From contig NZ_JAMCOF010000008.1 in the NCBI RefSeq assembly GCF_023500045.1, forward strand, positions 7,158-71,157: DNA of 64,000 bases, in the 5' to 3' direction. The notes under the pieces are model-generated. The model made no database searches, was not told the DNA's origin, and was given only the letters and a program-made list of their open reading frames with translations. Below are positions 30,798 through 41,938 of this stretch, one piece after another. Position numbers and translations under genes: made by a program. Origin of the DNA: Bartonella bilalgolemi (GTDB lineage Bacteria > Pseudomonadota > Alphaproteobacteria > Rhizobiales > Rhizobiaceae). Positions within the stretch are counted from its first letter, which is position 1. Every line of letters starts with the position of its first letter.

Positions 30798-31251
30798 GTT
30801 CACACACATAACTTTAATCATGGAATATAAAAACAATAATTTCTATCTTTGTTCTGTGATTAAGTTTTAAAAATAATAAGTTTGGTTCCCAATCCCTTTT
30901 AACACTGTCTGACACCTAGTGGAACCCAAGCTAATTTTGGTAAATATGCTGTCACAATATCTACTATTTATTTGATCATAAAGCTGCATCGTTCATACAA
31001 TTTTTTTATCATCTCTATTGTTAACAGTTATCTCTCACTACAATTTTGAAGTACGTTTTTCCTCTATAAAAACAGATATATAATAAGTTATTGAACTGAA
31101 ATCTTCAAATAGTCTTTCTGTTCTGTCACTCTTTATTTAATCTTATGAATATGCGCGATAAAAAATAAGCACGGAATCACGCACGCGCTAAAAAAATGAA
31201 TCATTTAGCTCCTAATATAGATCTGATAGTTATAGGATTTTAATATTATCT
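30798..31251. other. Intergenic between mscL and ftsK
   Basis: About 450 bases between convergent genes. Holds one imperfect inverted repeat, TTGGTTCC (30882-30889) against GGAACCCAA (30921-30929), whose function is unclear. No gene seen. Confidence 0.45.
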
Positions 31252-33837
31252 TTAATTGCACTTACTAAGCAAAATTTCACGTTTTCCTACATGATTGGCT
31301 GCCCCAACAATACCCTCCTCTTCCATTCGTTCTACAAGAGACGCTGCTTTATTATAGCCTATTGCAAGACGACGCTGAATATAAGATGTTGAACATTTTT
31401 TATCACGCAATACAATTTTAACCGCTTGTACATAAAGCTCTTCACCATCTTCGCTAGAACTTCCTACTGAAACAATTTCAGAAACAGAATCAGCAATTTC
31501 AGCATCGTTATCATTCTCCTCATTATCCGTTACTGTTGCTAAATAATCAGGTTTTCCCTGCTTTTTAAGGTGTGCAACAACTGATTCCACTTCTTTATCA
31601 GAAACAAAAGGTCCATGCACACGCACAATACGGCCACCACCAGCCATGTGAAGCATATCTCCCTGCCCTAAAAGGGTTTCAGCACCTTGTTCACCTAAAA
31701 TTGTACGACTATCAATTTTCGATGTAACTTGAAAAGAAATGCGAGTAGGAAAATTTGCCTTAATTGTGCCAGTAATCACATCCACAGAAGGACGTTGCGT
31801 AGCCATAATAAGATGAATACCAGCAGCCCGAGCCATTTGTGCTAAACGTTGAATAGCACCTTCAATCTCTTTACCAGCCACCATCATGAGATCCGCCATT
31901 TCATCAACAATAACTACAATATAAGGCAACTGTGTCAAATCTATAGTTTCTTCATGATAAAGTATTTCTCCGCTTTCCTTATCAAAGCCCGACTGTACAG
32001 TACACATAATTGTTTCACCTTTTTCCACAGCAAGTGCAATCCGTGCATTAAAACCATCAATATTACGTACACCCAGCTTAGCCATTTTTCGGTAACGCTC
32101 TTCCATTTCACGAACCACCCATTTTAAAGCCGTCACAGCTTTTTTGGGATCAGTTACAACAGGTGTTAGAAGATGTGGGATACCATCATAAATAGAAAGT
32201 TCCAGCATTTTAGGATCAACCATAATCAAACGGCATTGCTCTGGCGAAAGTCGATAAAGAATCGACAAAATCATTGTATTAATAGCAACTGACTTTCCCG
32301 ATCCTGTTGTTCCAGCAACTAACAAATGGGGCATTTTTGCCAATTCTGCTATTACAGGATCACCATTAATCCCTTTCCCTAAAGCGAGAGCTAATTTAAA
32401 TTCACTATCACTAAAAGTACTTGATTGAATTAATTCGCGCAAATAAACAGTCTCACGAACTGCATTTGGTAACTCAATTCCAATAACATTCCGTCCAGGA
32501 ATCACAGCAACACGAGCAGAAATAGCAGACATAGAACGAGCAATATCATCAGAAAGACCAATAACCCGTGATGACTTAACCCCAGCAGCTGGTTCAAATT
32601 CGTACATTGTCACCACTGGCCCTGGGCGAACATGAATAATTTCACCCTTAATGCCAAAATCCTCTAAAACGCTTTCCAAAAGCCCTGCACTACACTCCAA
32701 TGTTTCTTGCGAAATAATTGTACCTTCCTGAAAAACAGGCTCTTGCAATAAATCAATTGGAGGAAATTCATAAGCAGCGCAGTTTACAGAATGAAAACTT
32801 GGTACAAAAGCTGAATCACGACCACGAAACGGTATACTCGTAGTTTTCTGTTCACTTTCTTTTTTTCTCATTAGAGAAATATCTACTGTGTTCTCTCTTG
32901 CCGTTATGCAATCAGTAACATGAAACGAGTCATTATGCGCTACAGTATCCATTATATTGTTTGTTTCATGAATAGATTCTTCGATAACAGATGAATCTTG
33001 TCTCTTTACACCTTCCTTATTATCTTCATCCTTCAAAAAAGATTCAACATGACACTTTCGAATCTCTTGAACAGCTTCACTTTCCGCATAATTCACATCA
33101 AAAATTTTCTCAGAATCCTTTATCTCTCCTGTTGAATCTTTTGATACACTCATATTGCAAAACTGAGGATAACGACATTCAAGCACACGATAAAAAGCAG
33201 TAATTGATTCATCAATGACAGAATCAGTCTTTAATGAATCTTCATTATGAATAAAATTAACTGATATTTCTTCTCTTGAAGCCTTCTGATTAATTTGTCC
33301 TAATATAAAAGAATCACACTCAAAAAATGCATCATCAGACAAATAATTAGATAGAGACAATGTATGATCTGTTTTTTGGGTTACGTTTTCTACTTCTACT
33401 AAAGATGAATGATGCACTCTATTTTCTTCAACTGGTGTAACCATAGTCTGTTGTATACATTGCTTAAAAGCAGCTGAAGAATAAAGCGATGCTTTCTTTT
33501 CAGACAACGAAATATTCATTTCATTCTCTGTCAATTGAGGTTCCATTGCTGCCCTATCCAATTTTACCATATTTTCAAGTCTTTGCTGTTTTTTTTCTGC
33601 AAAACCTTTAAATTGTTTTGCAAAAATTGGATCTGTTTCTATACGACGACGTAAAATCTCCACTTCTGGTGTTCGAGTGAAACGTACGTTCTGACCAAGA
33701 GAAAATGCTTTTTTCCACACCGCAGGATAAGAAAGTATTTCAACAATATTATCTGATGAATTTTTTTTTGATACATCTTCTGTACTTTTATCAGCAGAAA
33801 AAGACGTAGAAATAGATTTTTTTTCCAAATGACCCAT
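31252..33837 (-). CDS. ftsK: FtsK/SpoIIIE-type DNA translocase without membrane segments
   Basis: ATP-driven double-stranded DNA pump used in chromosome dimer resolution and segregation at division. 861 residues from ATG 33837 (a TTG four codons upstream is in frame). The first 390 residues are charged, low in hydrophobics and carry no membrane helix. Then the motor domain: [20 protein letters not shown], Walker A GTTGSGKS (about residues 510-517), Walker [13 protein letters not shown] (about 645), [24 protein letters not shown]. The C-terminal winged-helix gamma domain (about 790-855, [20 protein letters not shown]) reads KOPS-type DNA signs in FtsK. The missing N-terminal membrane domain suggests a soluble paralogue, with a canonical membrane FtsK likely elsewhere. 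Confidence 0.9.
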   Translation of the reverse strand: MGHLEKKSISTSFSADKSTEDVSKKNSSDNIVEILSYPAVWKKAFSLGQNVRFTRTPEVEILRRRIETDPIFAKQFKGFAEKKQQRLENMVKLDRAAMEPQLTENEMNISLSEKKASLYSSAAFKQCIQQTMVTPVEENRVHHSSLVEVENVTQKTDHTLSLSNYLSDDAFFECDSFILGQINQKASREEISVNFIHNEDSLKTDSVIDESITAFYRVLECRYPQFCNMSVSKDSTGEIKDSEKIFDVNYAESEAVQEIRKCHVESFLKDEDNKEGVKRQDSSVIEESIHETNNIMDTVAHNDSFHVTDCITARENTVDISLMRKKESEQKTTSIPFRGRDSAFVPSFHSVNCAAYEFPPIDLLQEPVFQEGTIISQETLECSAGLLESVLEDFGIKGEIIHVRPGPVVTMYEFEPAAGVKSSRVIGLSDDIARSMSAISARVAVIPGRNVIGIELPNAVRETVYLRELIQSSTFSDSEFKLALALGKGINGDPVIAELAKMPHLLVAGTTGSGKSVAINTMILSILYRLSPEQCRLIMVDPKMLELSIYDGIPHLLTPVVTDPKKAVTALKWVVREMEERYRKMAKLGVRNIDGFNARIALAVEKGETIMCTVQSGFDKESGEILYHEETIDLTQLPYIVVIVDEMADLMMVAGKEIEGAIQRLAQMARAAGIHLIMATQRPSVDVITGTIKANFPTRISFQVTSKIDSRTILGEQGAETLLGQGDMLHMAGGGRIVRVHGPFVSDKEVESVVAHLKKQGKPDYLATVTDNEENDNDAEIADSVSEIVSVGSSSEDGEELYVQAVKIVLRDKKCSTSYIQRRLAIGYNKAASLVERMEEEGIVGAANHVGKREILLSKCN

Positions 33838-34103
33838 GATAACCAACAAATTATAGAAATGAGAATAACTATTTTACAATGAGAATGCGTAAATGTTATA
33901 TTATGAAGGTTAATAACCTTTTGCTAACCGTCAATTTTTTTTAATTCAAAATAAAAAAATTAATTAAAGAAAAATACAATCACTAATATGGTAATGTGGT
34001 ATTATTTCTTTACTTTAAACCCATTCATATTTCAGTGAAGAACCTCTTGTCACACAGCAAACTGTACTCTGTAATTTGCAGACAAAGAAATGGTAAATAA
34101 ATT

Positions 34104-35534
34104 ATGTTAAATAAGAGACAATTTTATATCAACGGTCTATGGGAAAACCCGAGTGCAAACAATGATCTTCATGTTATTAACCCATCAACAGAGGAAATCT
34201 GTGCTGTTATCAGTGTTGGGAATACCAAAGATGTAGATAAAGCAATTACTGCTGCCAAAAATGCTTTTCAAAATTGGAAAAAAACTACACCAGAGCAACG
34301 TCTTGCCTTTATTGAAAAAATTTTAGAAATTTACGAAAAACGCTCTGAAAATATCGCCAAAACTATTTCAATGGAAATGGGTGCACCTATTGATATGGCG
34401 CGAAATTCTCAAACTGCTGCCGGTAGCTATCATATTCGCAATTTTATCAAAGCTTTCAAAGATTTTTCTTTTCAACAAGTTTTAATAAAAGACTATAACC
34501 ATGCAATCTTGCAATACGATCCTATTGGTGTAGTCGGATTGATTACACCATGGAATTGGCCCATGAATCAAATAACTTTAAAAGTCATTCCTGCGTTATT
34601 GGCTGGCTGTACTATGATCTTAAAACCCTCTGAACTTGCTCCTCTTTCTGCAATGCTTTTCGCTGAAATTTTAGATGAAGCTGCTTTACCTGCTGGTGTT
34701 TTTAATTTAATTAACGGTGATGGAGCCAATGTAGGCTCGTATTTATCTTCACATCCAGATTTAGAAATGATCAGTTTCACGGGCTCAACAAGAGCAGGAA
34801 AAGCTATTTCTAAAAATGCTAGTGATACCTTAAAACGCGTCTGCTTAGAACTGGGGGGAAAAGGAGCTAACCTTATTTTTGCTGATGCTGATGCTGATGC
34901 TCTTCAACGTGGCGTAAACAACTGTTTCCATAATAGTGGGCAAAGCTGCAATGCACCAACACGTATGCTTGTGGAACACTCAATCTATAATAAAGCTGTA
35001 ACAATAGCACAACATATTGCTGAAAAAACAATGGTAGGACTAAGTTATCAATCAGGGAATCACATTGGTCCTGTTGTATCAAAACAACAATACGATAAAA
35101 TTCAAGCCCTTATCCAATCTGGAATTGACGAAGGAGCAATTCTTGTCGCTGGTGGCACAGGTCTCCCTATAGGTATGAAACAGGGCTATTACGTACGACC
35201 AACAGTCTTCGCTGATGTAAAACCACATATGCGTATTTTCCGAGAAGAAATATTCGGCCCAGTTCTTTCAATTATTCCCTTTAATACAGAGGAAGAAGCT
35301 GTCACCTTAGCCAATGATACAGAATATGGTCTCACCAATTATATACAATCACAAGACCGAAATAGATGTCAACGTATTGCTGCACAACTACGTTCTGGTA
35401 TGATAGAAATTAACGGATATGATTTGCCTGATGGCAGTTATTTTGGGGGTGTAAAACAATCTGGACGCGCTCGTGAAGGTGGACGTTGGGGAATCGAAGA
35501 ATTTTTAGATACCAAAGCGATTTCATATTGGTAA
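34104..35534 (+). CDS. NAD(P)-dependent aldehyde dehydrogenase
   Basis: 476 residues, ALDH superfamily. Seen: ITPWNWPMNQITLKVIPAL (cofactor region), PSELAPLSAM, SFTGSTRAGKAI, the general-base Glu in LELGGKGANL (about residue 249), and the nucleophile in NSGQSCNAPTRML (Cys282), then EEIFGPVLSIIPF. All key residues are present, so it should be active. Substrate cannot be fixed; the sequence is not of the betaine-aldehyde or succinate-semialdehyde type in any obvious way. Followed after 37 bases by the pseudouridine synthase gene, possibly cotranscribed. Confidence 0.9.
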   Translation: MLNKRQFYINGLWENPSANNDLHVINPSTEEICAVISVGNTKDVDKAITAAKNAFQNWKKTTPEQRLAFIEKILEIYEKRSENIAKTISMEMGAPIDMARNSQTAAGSYHIRNFIKAFKDFSFQQVLIKDYNHAILQYDPIGVVGLITPWNWPMNQITLKVIPALLAGCTMILKPSELAPLSAMLFAEILDEAALPAGVFNLINGDGANVGSYLSSHPDLEMISFTGSTRAGKAISKNASDTLKRVCLELGGKGANLIFADADADALQRGVNNCFHNSGQSCNAPTRMLVEHSIYNKAVTIAQHIAEKTMVGLSYQSGNHIGPVVSKQQYDKIQALIQSGIDEGAILVAGGTGLPIGMKQGYYVRPTVFADVKPHMRIFREEIFGPVLSIIPFNTEEEAVTLANDTEYGLTNYIQSQDRNRCQRIAAQLRSGMIEINGYDLPDGSYFGGVKQSGRAREGGRWGIEEFLDTKAISYW

Positions 35535-35571
35535 AAGAATCCCATAAAAACCTCAAAAAAGGGATCATGTA

Positions 35572-36573
35572 GTGGCACAATACATAACAAACGAAAACGC
35601 ATGTGGACAACGAATTGATCAATGGCTTGCTAAACAATATAAAGGTGAATTATCACGTTCACGTTTGCAAACTCTAATCCGCGAAGGTTATTTAAAAATT
35701 GATGGTCAATTAATAAAAGAACCAAAAATAAAATTAAAATCTAATCAAATAATCGAATTGACGATACCTACTTCTAACGACGCACAACCTCGAGGTGAAG
35801 CTCTAGCTCTTGATATTTTATTTGAAGATAATCATGTTATTGTTATTAATAAACCAGCCGGTCTTGTCGTTCATCCTGGCAATGGTAATTGGACAGGTAC
35901 CTTAGTAAACGCACTTATTTATCATTGTAGCGATAGTTTATCTGGTATCGGAGGTATTAAACGTCCTGGTATTGTTCATCGTCTTGATAAAGACACAAGC
36001 GGTGTTATGGTTATTGCTAAAAATGACCTTGCTCATAGAAATCTTAATGCCCAATTTGCTGATCATGGACGAACCAGCGCATTAGACCGACGTTACCATG
36101 CTGTCATTTGGGGTTCTCCTAATCGCAATATTGCGACAATTGATACATTCCTTGCCCGTTCTTCTCGTGATCGAACAAAGCGCACTGTCGTTCATAGTGA
36201 ACACACTCATGCTCGTCGTGCTATTACGCATTTTTCTTTATTAGAGAAATACGGAACTTGTAATGATGCAACATCTTTAGCTAGTCTTCTGGAATGTCGT
36301 CTAGAAACCGGACGCACACATCAAATTCGAGTTCATATGGCCCATATTGGTCATCCCCTTATAGGAGATAAAGTATACGGAAATGCTTTTAAAACAAAGT
36401 CAAATACTCTTGATCCTGAAATTAAAAATATAATCGATCAGTTCAATCGGCAAGCGCTCCATGCAACTAGCCTTACCTTTGAGCATCCAGCTAATAGCAA
36501 AATTATGTCTTTTTCCTCCTCATTTCCCAAAGATCTCACTAACCTTATCAACTATTTAAAAAAACTTAATTGA
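35572..36573 (+). CDS. rluD: RluD-family 23S rRNA pseudouridine synthase
   Basis: Converts uridines to pseudouridine in 23S rRNA (positions 1911/1915/1917 for RluD). 333 residues, GTG start at 35572 behind AAAAGGGA. Seen: N-terminal S4-like RNA-binding domain (QRIDQWLAKQYKGELSRSRL, residues 13-32, to about 65), then the catalytic domain with VINKPAGLVVHPG and HRLDKDTSG (catalytic Asp139), and CRLETGRTHQIRVHM, GHPLIGDKVYG. Lies directly upstream of rpoH, an arrangement common in Rhizobiales. Confidence 0.93.
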   Translation: MAQYITNENACGQRIDQWLAKQYKGELSRSRLQTLIREGYLKIDGQLIKEPKIKLKSNQIIELTIPTSNDAQPRGEALALDILFEDNHVIVINKPAGLVVHPGNGNWTGTLVNALIYHCSDSLSGIGGIKRPGIVHRLDKDTSGVMVIAKNDLAHRNLNAQFADHGRTSALDRRYHAVIWGSPNRNIATIDTFLARSSRDRTKRTVVHSEHTHARRAITHFSLLEKYGTCNDATSLASLLECRLETGRTHQIRVHMAHIGHPLIGDKVYGNAFKTKSNTLDPEIKNIIDQFNRQALHATSLTFEHPANSKIMSFSSSFPKDLTNLINYLKKLN

Positions 36574-36729
36574 AACCTTTAATCATTACAAGATTTTATA
36601 ACAAAATATCTAGTTTCAAATAAAATTGCGAATTATATTAGTGTAAATAAAGCAAGAAACGTGTTATATATATAATGTTTGTAAATAAAATTCGCCTTTA
36701 AGGGAATTCATGCAAAAGGAGGGTGCTTT

Positions 36730-37647
36730 ATGGCCCATATAAATTTACCATCGTTTATAGCAAATGATAATAGTCTGAACCGTTATTTAGAAGAAATCCG
36801 CCGTTTTCCAATACTTGAGCCACAAGAAGAATATATGTTAGCTAAGCGTTATCATGAGCATAATGACCCGAAAGCAGCTCATAAATTGGTAACCAGTCAT
36901 TTACGTCTTGTAGCGAAAATTGCAATAGGATATCGAGGTTATGGTTTACCCATTGGAGAAGTCATTTCAGAAGGAAATATTGGGCTTATGCAAGCTGTTA
37001 AACGTTTCGAACCAGAACGTGGTTTTCGTCTTGCTACTTATGCAATGTGGTGGATTAAAGCATCAATTCAAGAATATGTTTTACGGTCATGGAGTTTAGT
37101 GAAAATAGGAACAACTGCTAATCAAAAACGTCTTTTTTTCAATCTTCGTAAATTAAAAAACAAATTGCAAATGTTTGATAGCGGTGATCTCAATGCACAA
37201 CAAGTGAAAGAAATTGCAACACGATTAAAAGTTACAGAAGACGAAGTGGTATCAATGAACCGTCGACTTAGTGGAGATGCTTCCCTTAATGCTCCTCTTC
37301 TTACAAATAAAGGTGAAAGTTATGAATGGCAAGATTGGTTGGTGGATGATTCAAATAACCAAGAACAAGTTTTAATTGAGCAAGATGAATTAGAGAATCG
37401 TTATTCCTTGTTAATACAAGCTATGGATAATCTTAATGAACGCGAAAAACGCATCTTTAAAGCGCGCCGTTTAAGAGATGAACCGCTAACGCTAGAAGAG
37501 CTCTCGAATGAATTTAATATCAGCAGAGAGCGTGTTAGACAGATTGAAGCACGCGCATTTGAAAAAGTACAAAATTCTATTAAAATCTCTACTCTATGCC
37601 AGAAGGAAGTAAAAAATCGGATTTGTTTGCATAAATCTGAAAAATAA
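36730..37647 (+). CDS. rpoH: RNA polymerase heat-shock sigma factor sigma-32
   Basis: Directs RNA polymerase to heat-shock promoters. 305 residues, ATG behind a near-perfect AAAGGAGG site. Seen: region 1.2/2.1 (NRYLEEIRRFPIL), region 2 (LVTSHLRLVAKIAIGYRGYG, GEVISEGNIGLMQAVKRFEP, FRLATYAMWWIKASIQEYVL), the RpoH-specific box QKRLFFNLRKLK after it, region 3, and region 4 helix-turn-helix (LTLEELSNEFNISRERVRQI). The strong ribosome site and the 155-base leader may matter for temperature control at the RNA level, but I cannot fold it by eye. Confidence 0.96.
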   Translation: MAHINLPSFIANDNSLNRYLEEIRRFPILEPQEEYMLAKRYHEHNDPKAAHKLVTSHLRLVAKIAIGYRGYGLPIGEVISEGNIGLMQAVKRFEPERGFRLATYAMWWIKASIQEYVLRSWSLVKIGTTANQKRLFFNLRKLKNKLQMFDSGDLNAQQVKEIATRLKVTEDEVVSMNRRLSGDASLNAPLLTNKGESYEWQDWLVDDSNNQEQVLIEQDELENRYSLLIQAMDNLNEREKRIFKARRLRDEPLTLEELSNEFNISRERVRQIEARAFEKVQNSIKISTLCQKEVKNRICLHKSEK

Positions 37648-37747
37648 GAGAAACTTGGTATCGTAACATATATTCATACTGCAAAATAGATCTATTGAAA
37701 GTAGGTTGAGAATACTGTTATAGTTTATTTTCTCTATTCAGTATTTT

Positions 37748-39094
37748 TTAAATAAAAGGCTTATGATTGATTTTTTTCATAAGCCATTGTTTAATAACTT
37801 CATTAAAAATGGTTTGGCCTGCTGGACCTTTTGTAAAAGTTAATTCATACATACGGCCGTTTTTATCGCTTATCACTAAACGAAGCCAATCCAGATCACG
37901 TATTAACTGTAAATTTCTATCAAGAAACGGATGATTGCCAATCAATGCAAAAACAAAAAAATCATCATCAATCCTAGCAGTTACAGTTCCAACTAAAGTT
38001 TGACCGATTGATTTCTCACTTTCTTTAAAAGTCAATGATTTAATATTATTGATTGATTGCCCTGAAAATTTATCAGAAGTAATAAAAATTAAGTCTATAA
38101 TATAAGCAGCGTGCAAAGATTCATCAGTATTACGACGTAAAGTTAACCGTAATGATAATCCTTCATCTGGAATTATGATATCGCCTCTTATAGCTAATTC
38201 TCCTTGAAGCCCTCTAACAGAATCTTCTGTTATAAAGGACCATGATGCACTACCCGTCGCTGCTTTTCCTGCATCATGTTTCGTAGGCATTTGATATAAT
38301 ACAGCTTTACCTACCTGCCCAAACGACTTTAAATTAGTCGTAATAACTGTTGATGTCCCTTCTAAACTTGGAGCTTCGGTTTTTTCAGCTGGACCAACAT
38401 CAACCTCACTTCCATCCTCTAATAAGCGTTGTGTTAATTTTCGATTTGTTTGAGTTACTTTTTGTGGTGTGTTAGATATCTGAATATCTTTCTCCTGTAA
38501 ATTTTGGTCGTCTGATATAAATATACGTCCGCTAACAAAAAAAATACCACTAAACAAAATAATAATACTAAAAAAAGAAATAATACTTACTAAAATACGC
38601 TTTTGTAGCGATGACCGATTAGCACGCCGTAAAGCTTGCGAAAAGATATGTGACACAATATGAGAATTATCCACTTGTGAATTAGACATGTCTTTTTCAA
38701 TATTTGGACCCTCTTCATGAACATTAAAAGCATCTACATCAACAAGCTCTGCATCCGGTATATCTGATACTACAGATGCCTCATCAACAATCTCATTATC
38801 AACTAAAAGAGAGCTTTGCGCATTTTTCTCATCACTGTTTTTTTCTGTACAATTCCACCCCATAATTGAAGAAAGTTGTTTTTTTTCAACAGCTAAATAT
38901 TCTTCTTCAACAGTTGTAATAGCACTTTGCAAAGCACGTCTTTGCTCTTCTATTGCTGCTTTTGGCAATTTCATATTTACAATTTTATGCTCTAATATTT
39001 TAGTAGCCCGTTCATAAACTTGTTCGCGTAATTTGGGTGTAATATCTTTTTGAGCATTAATTGTATTTTTTAAGATCCCAACGAAATCTATCAT
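37748..39094 (-). CDS. Conserved membrane protein of unknown function
   Basis: 448 residues. An N-terminal coiled, charged part (residues 1-90, ITPKLREQVYERATKILEHK), an acidic linker, one membrane segment at about 168-190 (ILVSIISFFSIIILFSGIFF) and a C-terminal periplasmic domain of about 200 residues with beta-rich text (GELAIRGDIIIPDEGLSLRL). Topology is therefore inside-TM-outside. The place next to purA is known for a conserved hypothetical gene in related Rhizobiales. No enzymatic motif seen. Confidence 0.75.
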   Translation of the reverse strand: MIDFVGILKNTINAQKDITPKLREQVYERATKILEHKIVNMKLPKAAIEEQRRALQSAITTVEEEYLAVEKKQLSSIMGWNCTEKNSDEKNAQSSLLVDNEIVDEASVVSDIPDAELVDVDAFNVHEEGPNIEKDMSNSQVDNSHIVSHIFSQALRRANRSSLQKRILVSIISFFSIIILFSGIFFVSGRIFISDDQNLQEKDIQISNTPQKVTQTNRKLTQRLLEDGSEVDVGPAEKTEAPSLEGTSTVITTNLKSFGQVGKAVLYQMPTKHDAGKAATGSASWSFITEDSVRGLQGELAIRGDIIIPDEGLSLRLTLRRNTDESLHAAYIIDLIFITSDKFSGQSINNIKSLTFKESEKSIGQTLVGTVTARIDDDFFVFALIGNHPFLDRNLQLIRDLDWLRLVISDKNGRMYELTFTKGPAGQTIFNEVIKQWLMKKINHKPFI

Positions 39095-39316
39095 ATTCTA
39101 CATAGTCTTTCTTAAACTTAAGAGGAAAATTTCTCAGTTTATAAAACTAAAGCACTACTCATTGATTACTTTAGCCCTCAACTAACGTAATTGATATTAA
39201 TACAAACGCCATAATAATTTAGATGAGTACAAAAATAAACAGCGCTATTTTGTACCTTTCCTATTATATAGCCTCAAATGCTTATTTTTGCTATAATTTA
39301 AGATATAAGATAAAAA

Positions 39317-40606
39317 TTAATCTGCAAAAGGATCAGCAATGAGGATTGTATCTTTTCGCTCAGGGCTAGTTGATAATAAAACAACTGGTATACCAATTAA
39401 TTTTTCAATATAGCGCACATATTTGATAGCTTGCGCTGGTAGTTCTGCCCAATTTGATACACGTGCTGTTGTTTCTTTCCAACCTTCTAATGTCTCATAA
39501 ATCGGTTGAATACGTGCTTGTGCTCCCATAGAGGATGGCAAATAGTTTATTCTTTTACCATCAAGTTCATAACCAATACAAACTTTAATTTTATCTAAAC
39601 CATCAAAAACATCAAGCTTTGTCAGTGCAATACCATTGACGCCACCAATAGTCACCATCTGACGCACCAAAACAGCATCAAACCAACCACATCGACGTTT
39701 CCGACCTGTCACAACACCAAACTCATTTCCGCGCTCTCTAAGAAATTCACCAATTTTATTCATTTCTTCTGTTGGAAATGGCCCTTCTCCCACACGTGTT
39801 GTATAAGCCTTCGCAATACCCAACACATAATGAATTGAACCAAGGCCCAAACCAGAACCAATAAAAGCCTGTCCAGCAACTGTGTTAGAAGAGGTTACAT
39901 AAGGATAAGTTCCAAAATCATTATCCAATAATGCACCCTGTGCGCCCTCAAATAGAATACGCCGCCCTATACGATAACTTTCATCCAAAAGACGCCACGT
40001 ACACTCCATAAAAGGTAAAATTTCATCTGCCACTTGCATTAATTCATCATAAAGTGTTTGTGGATCAATTTCTGCAACCCCCATACCACGACGCAAAGCG
40101 TTGTGATGCCCCATCAACCTTTCAATCTTTGGCATTAAAGTATCAGCCTCTGCCAAATCCACTACGTGTATGGAACGACGACCTATTTTATCTTCATAAG
40201 CAGGACCAATACCACGTTTTGTTGTGCCAATTATCAAACCAGAAACATTACTATCCCGAGCTGCATCAAGATCACGATGCACCGAAAGAATCAAAGGAGC
40301 ATTTTCAGCAACACGCAAAATTTCCGGTGTAATCTTTATACCCTGAATACGTAATTTTTTTAATTCTGCAACAAAATGGTGAGGATCAACAACTACACCA
40401 TTACCGATAATTGATAGCTTTCCACGAACTACACCAGATGGTAAAAGTGATAATTTATAACTAATCCCGTCAATAACCAATGTATGACCAGCGTTGTGCC
40501 CACCTTGATATCTTACCACAATATCTGCCCGCTCAGACAACCAATCTACGATCTTACCCTTGCCTTCATCTCCCCATTGAGTGCCGACAACTACTACATT
40601 GGCCAT
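39317..40606 (-). CDS. purA: Adenylosuccinate synthetase
   Basis: Joins IMP and aspartate using GTP, first committed step to AMP. 429 residues, standard. Seen: GTP loop [13 protein letters not shown] (residues about 12-24), [10 protein letters not shown], the signature [41 protein letters not shown], and C-terminal [12 protein letters not shown] with [14 protein letters not shown] start at 40606. Transcribed alone, diverging from the empty stretch before tRNA-Phe. Confidence 0.97.
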   Translation of the reverse strand: MANVVVVGTQWGDEGKGKIVDWLSERADIVVRYQGGHNAGHTLVIDGISYKLSLLPSGVVRGKLSIIGNGVVVDPHHFVAELKKLRIQGIKITPEILRVAENAPLILSVHRDLDAARDSNVSGLIIGTTKRGIGPAYEDKIGRRSIHVVDLAEADTLMPKIERLMGHHNALRRGMGVAEIDPQTLYDELMQVADEILPFMECTWRLLDESYRIGRRILFEGAQGALLDNDFGTYPYVTSSNTVAGQAFIGSGLGLGSIHYVLGIAKAYTTRVGEGPFPTEEMNKIGEFLRERGNEFGVVTGRKRRCGWFDAVLVRQMVTIGGVNGIALTKLDVFDGLDKIKVCIGYELDGKRINYLPSSMGAQARIQPIYETLEGWKETTARVSNWAELPAQAIKYVRYIEKLIGIPVVLLSTSPERKDTILIADPFAD

Positions 40607-41338
40607 AACTTTCTCCGTTGTATTTGGAAAATAACACCAGTGTTCAAAAACAAGTGGTTCTTTATAATAAAATTTTATAGCAAGTGTGACTCTTCATTTC
40701 AACTTTATGAACCAACATTTTTGATCACCAAGATAGACTAGATGTCAATTCAAAAAATATCTCTCCCTTCATTCAAACACACCACAACTGCTGAAAAAGC
40801 CTGTACTACAATATTAACAGCAGCAATAACAGAAACCATCGTCGTTACATAGCACAAGATTAATATATATTTGAATAACTCTTCTTAAAGATAAGGTCAA
40901 ATCATCACCACCACTACCAATAACCTTTCTAATAACAAAACAATGTAAATAAAAGTGATATAACTGCCCTAAAATCTAGCTTTTTAGTTTTAAACTGGAT
41001 AATATTATTATGATTTTTTGCAAATAAGTCATTAAGAAGAAAAATATTCTAATATTTTTTTAAAAGATTTTGAAAAATTTCTCATTGTACTAATAATAAA
41101 CTTTCTTCTAACCTACATCGTGTATTATTCTGAATTTATTATACTGATTATCACTTTATATTTGAGATACTTGAGTATTGCTTTTTCATGTGAAAAAATA
41201 AATTATAGTGCAACTCTATATTTTGGAATAGATACTAGAGAATAAATTTATAAAAAACAGATTATTTTTATTTTGGCGACTAGACAGAAAGAATTTTAAT
41301 GTTATAACCTCACGGAATCTATGAATTTTTTGAGATGC
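40607..41338. other. Intergenic between purA and tRNA-Phe
   Basis: About 730 AT-rich bases with purA promoter at one end and tRNA-Phe promoter at the other. No gene recognised. It marks the border between housekeeping genes and the phage-like block. Confidence 0.45.
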
Positions 41339-41414
<76 letters not shown>

Positions 41415-41498
41415 CGTGCTTTTTAGCAACACATAACTTATTGATTTTATTTATCTTTTTTTAAGGTGAGGGATAGTAAAATAAAGGTGAGGGAATAG

Positions 41499-41522
41499 GA
41501 TTTTAGATTCTTCTCTAAAATC
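41499..41522. terminator. Hairpin between tRNA-Phe and the lysis genes
   Basis: Perfect 9-bp inverted repeat GATTTTAGA (41499-41507) and TCTAAAATC (41514-41522) with a 6-nt loop. It lies just past the end of the minus-strand late operon. No long T tract follows on either strand, so the terminator role is inferred from its place. Confidence 0.4.
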
Positions 41523-41553
41523 TATGATAAATTAATCTCGTTTTTTGGTCTCT

Positions 41554-41778
41554 TTATCTTTGTGTTTCGATCTTTTGTGCACCTTTCCACCCACAGACGT
41601 GAACACCTTGTTTGTTGTGCTTTAAGATTTGCTTTGCCAAATTTGGACTGATAACCGTAATATCGTTTCTCTCCAAATATATTGGAGACCAACCAATACA
41701 AGAAGCGTATTCATTTATCGCGCACCCACTCAGAGAGATCAGCACGCACATCGGCATCACTTTTCTTATTAACTTCAT
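41554..41778 (-). CDS. Small lipoprotein, putative outer-membrane spanin (Rz1-like)
   Basis: 74 residues with a lipoprotein signal: MKLIRKVMPMCVLISLSGC, lipobox LSGC with Cys19. The gene starts inside the next gene upstream in another frame, overlapping it by 68 bases, the classic layout of Rz/Rz1 lysis genes. The mature part has more Cys residues and is not Pro-rich as in lambda Rz1. Function inferred from the lipobox and from lying right after the endolysin. Confidence 0.6.
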   Translation of the reverse strand: MKLIRKVMPMCVLISLSGCAINEYASCIGWSPIYLERNDITVISPNLAKQILKHNKQGVHVCGWKGAQKIETQR

Positions 41779-41938
41779 TTTCTATTTCCAGCCGTGTTAT
41801 TGCTCTCTTGACAATAGTCTCTGTTTGTTTTTGCCGTTCAGTCTTTTTGCCCAAACGAAAAGCCTTCACTAAGGCTACAAAAAAAGCGGTTAAAACCGCT
41901 ATCACCGCCACAAAATATCTTTTGGTGCAAAAGATCAT
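41711..41938 (-). CDS. Small inner-membrane protein, putative inner-membrane spanin or holin-like
   Basis: 75 residues: one N-terminal membrane segment (residues 8-27, YFVAVIAVLTAFFVALVKAF) and a highly charged helix (KKTERQKQTETIVKRAITRL) that could coil. This fits an inner-membrane spanin of Rz type, though short. It overlaps the endolysin gene by 4 bases (ATGA) and the lipoprotein gene by 68 bases. A holin role is less likely because it has only one segment and a long charged tail. Confidence 0.55.
   Translation of the reverse strand: MIFCTKRYFVAVIAVLTAFFVALVKAFRLGKKTERQKQTETIVKRAITRLEIENEVNKKSDADVRADLSEWVRDK

Noticed and set aside
30882..30929. Inverted repeat TTGGTTCC ... GGAACCCAA downstream of mscL
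   Set aside because: Long loop, one bulge and no T tract; too weak to call a terminator or RNA gene.
41463..41494. Direct repeat AAGGTGAGGGA, 21 bp apart, after tRNA-Phe
   Set aside because: Too short and without a matching copy elsewhere to be called an attachment site.
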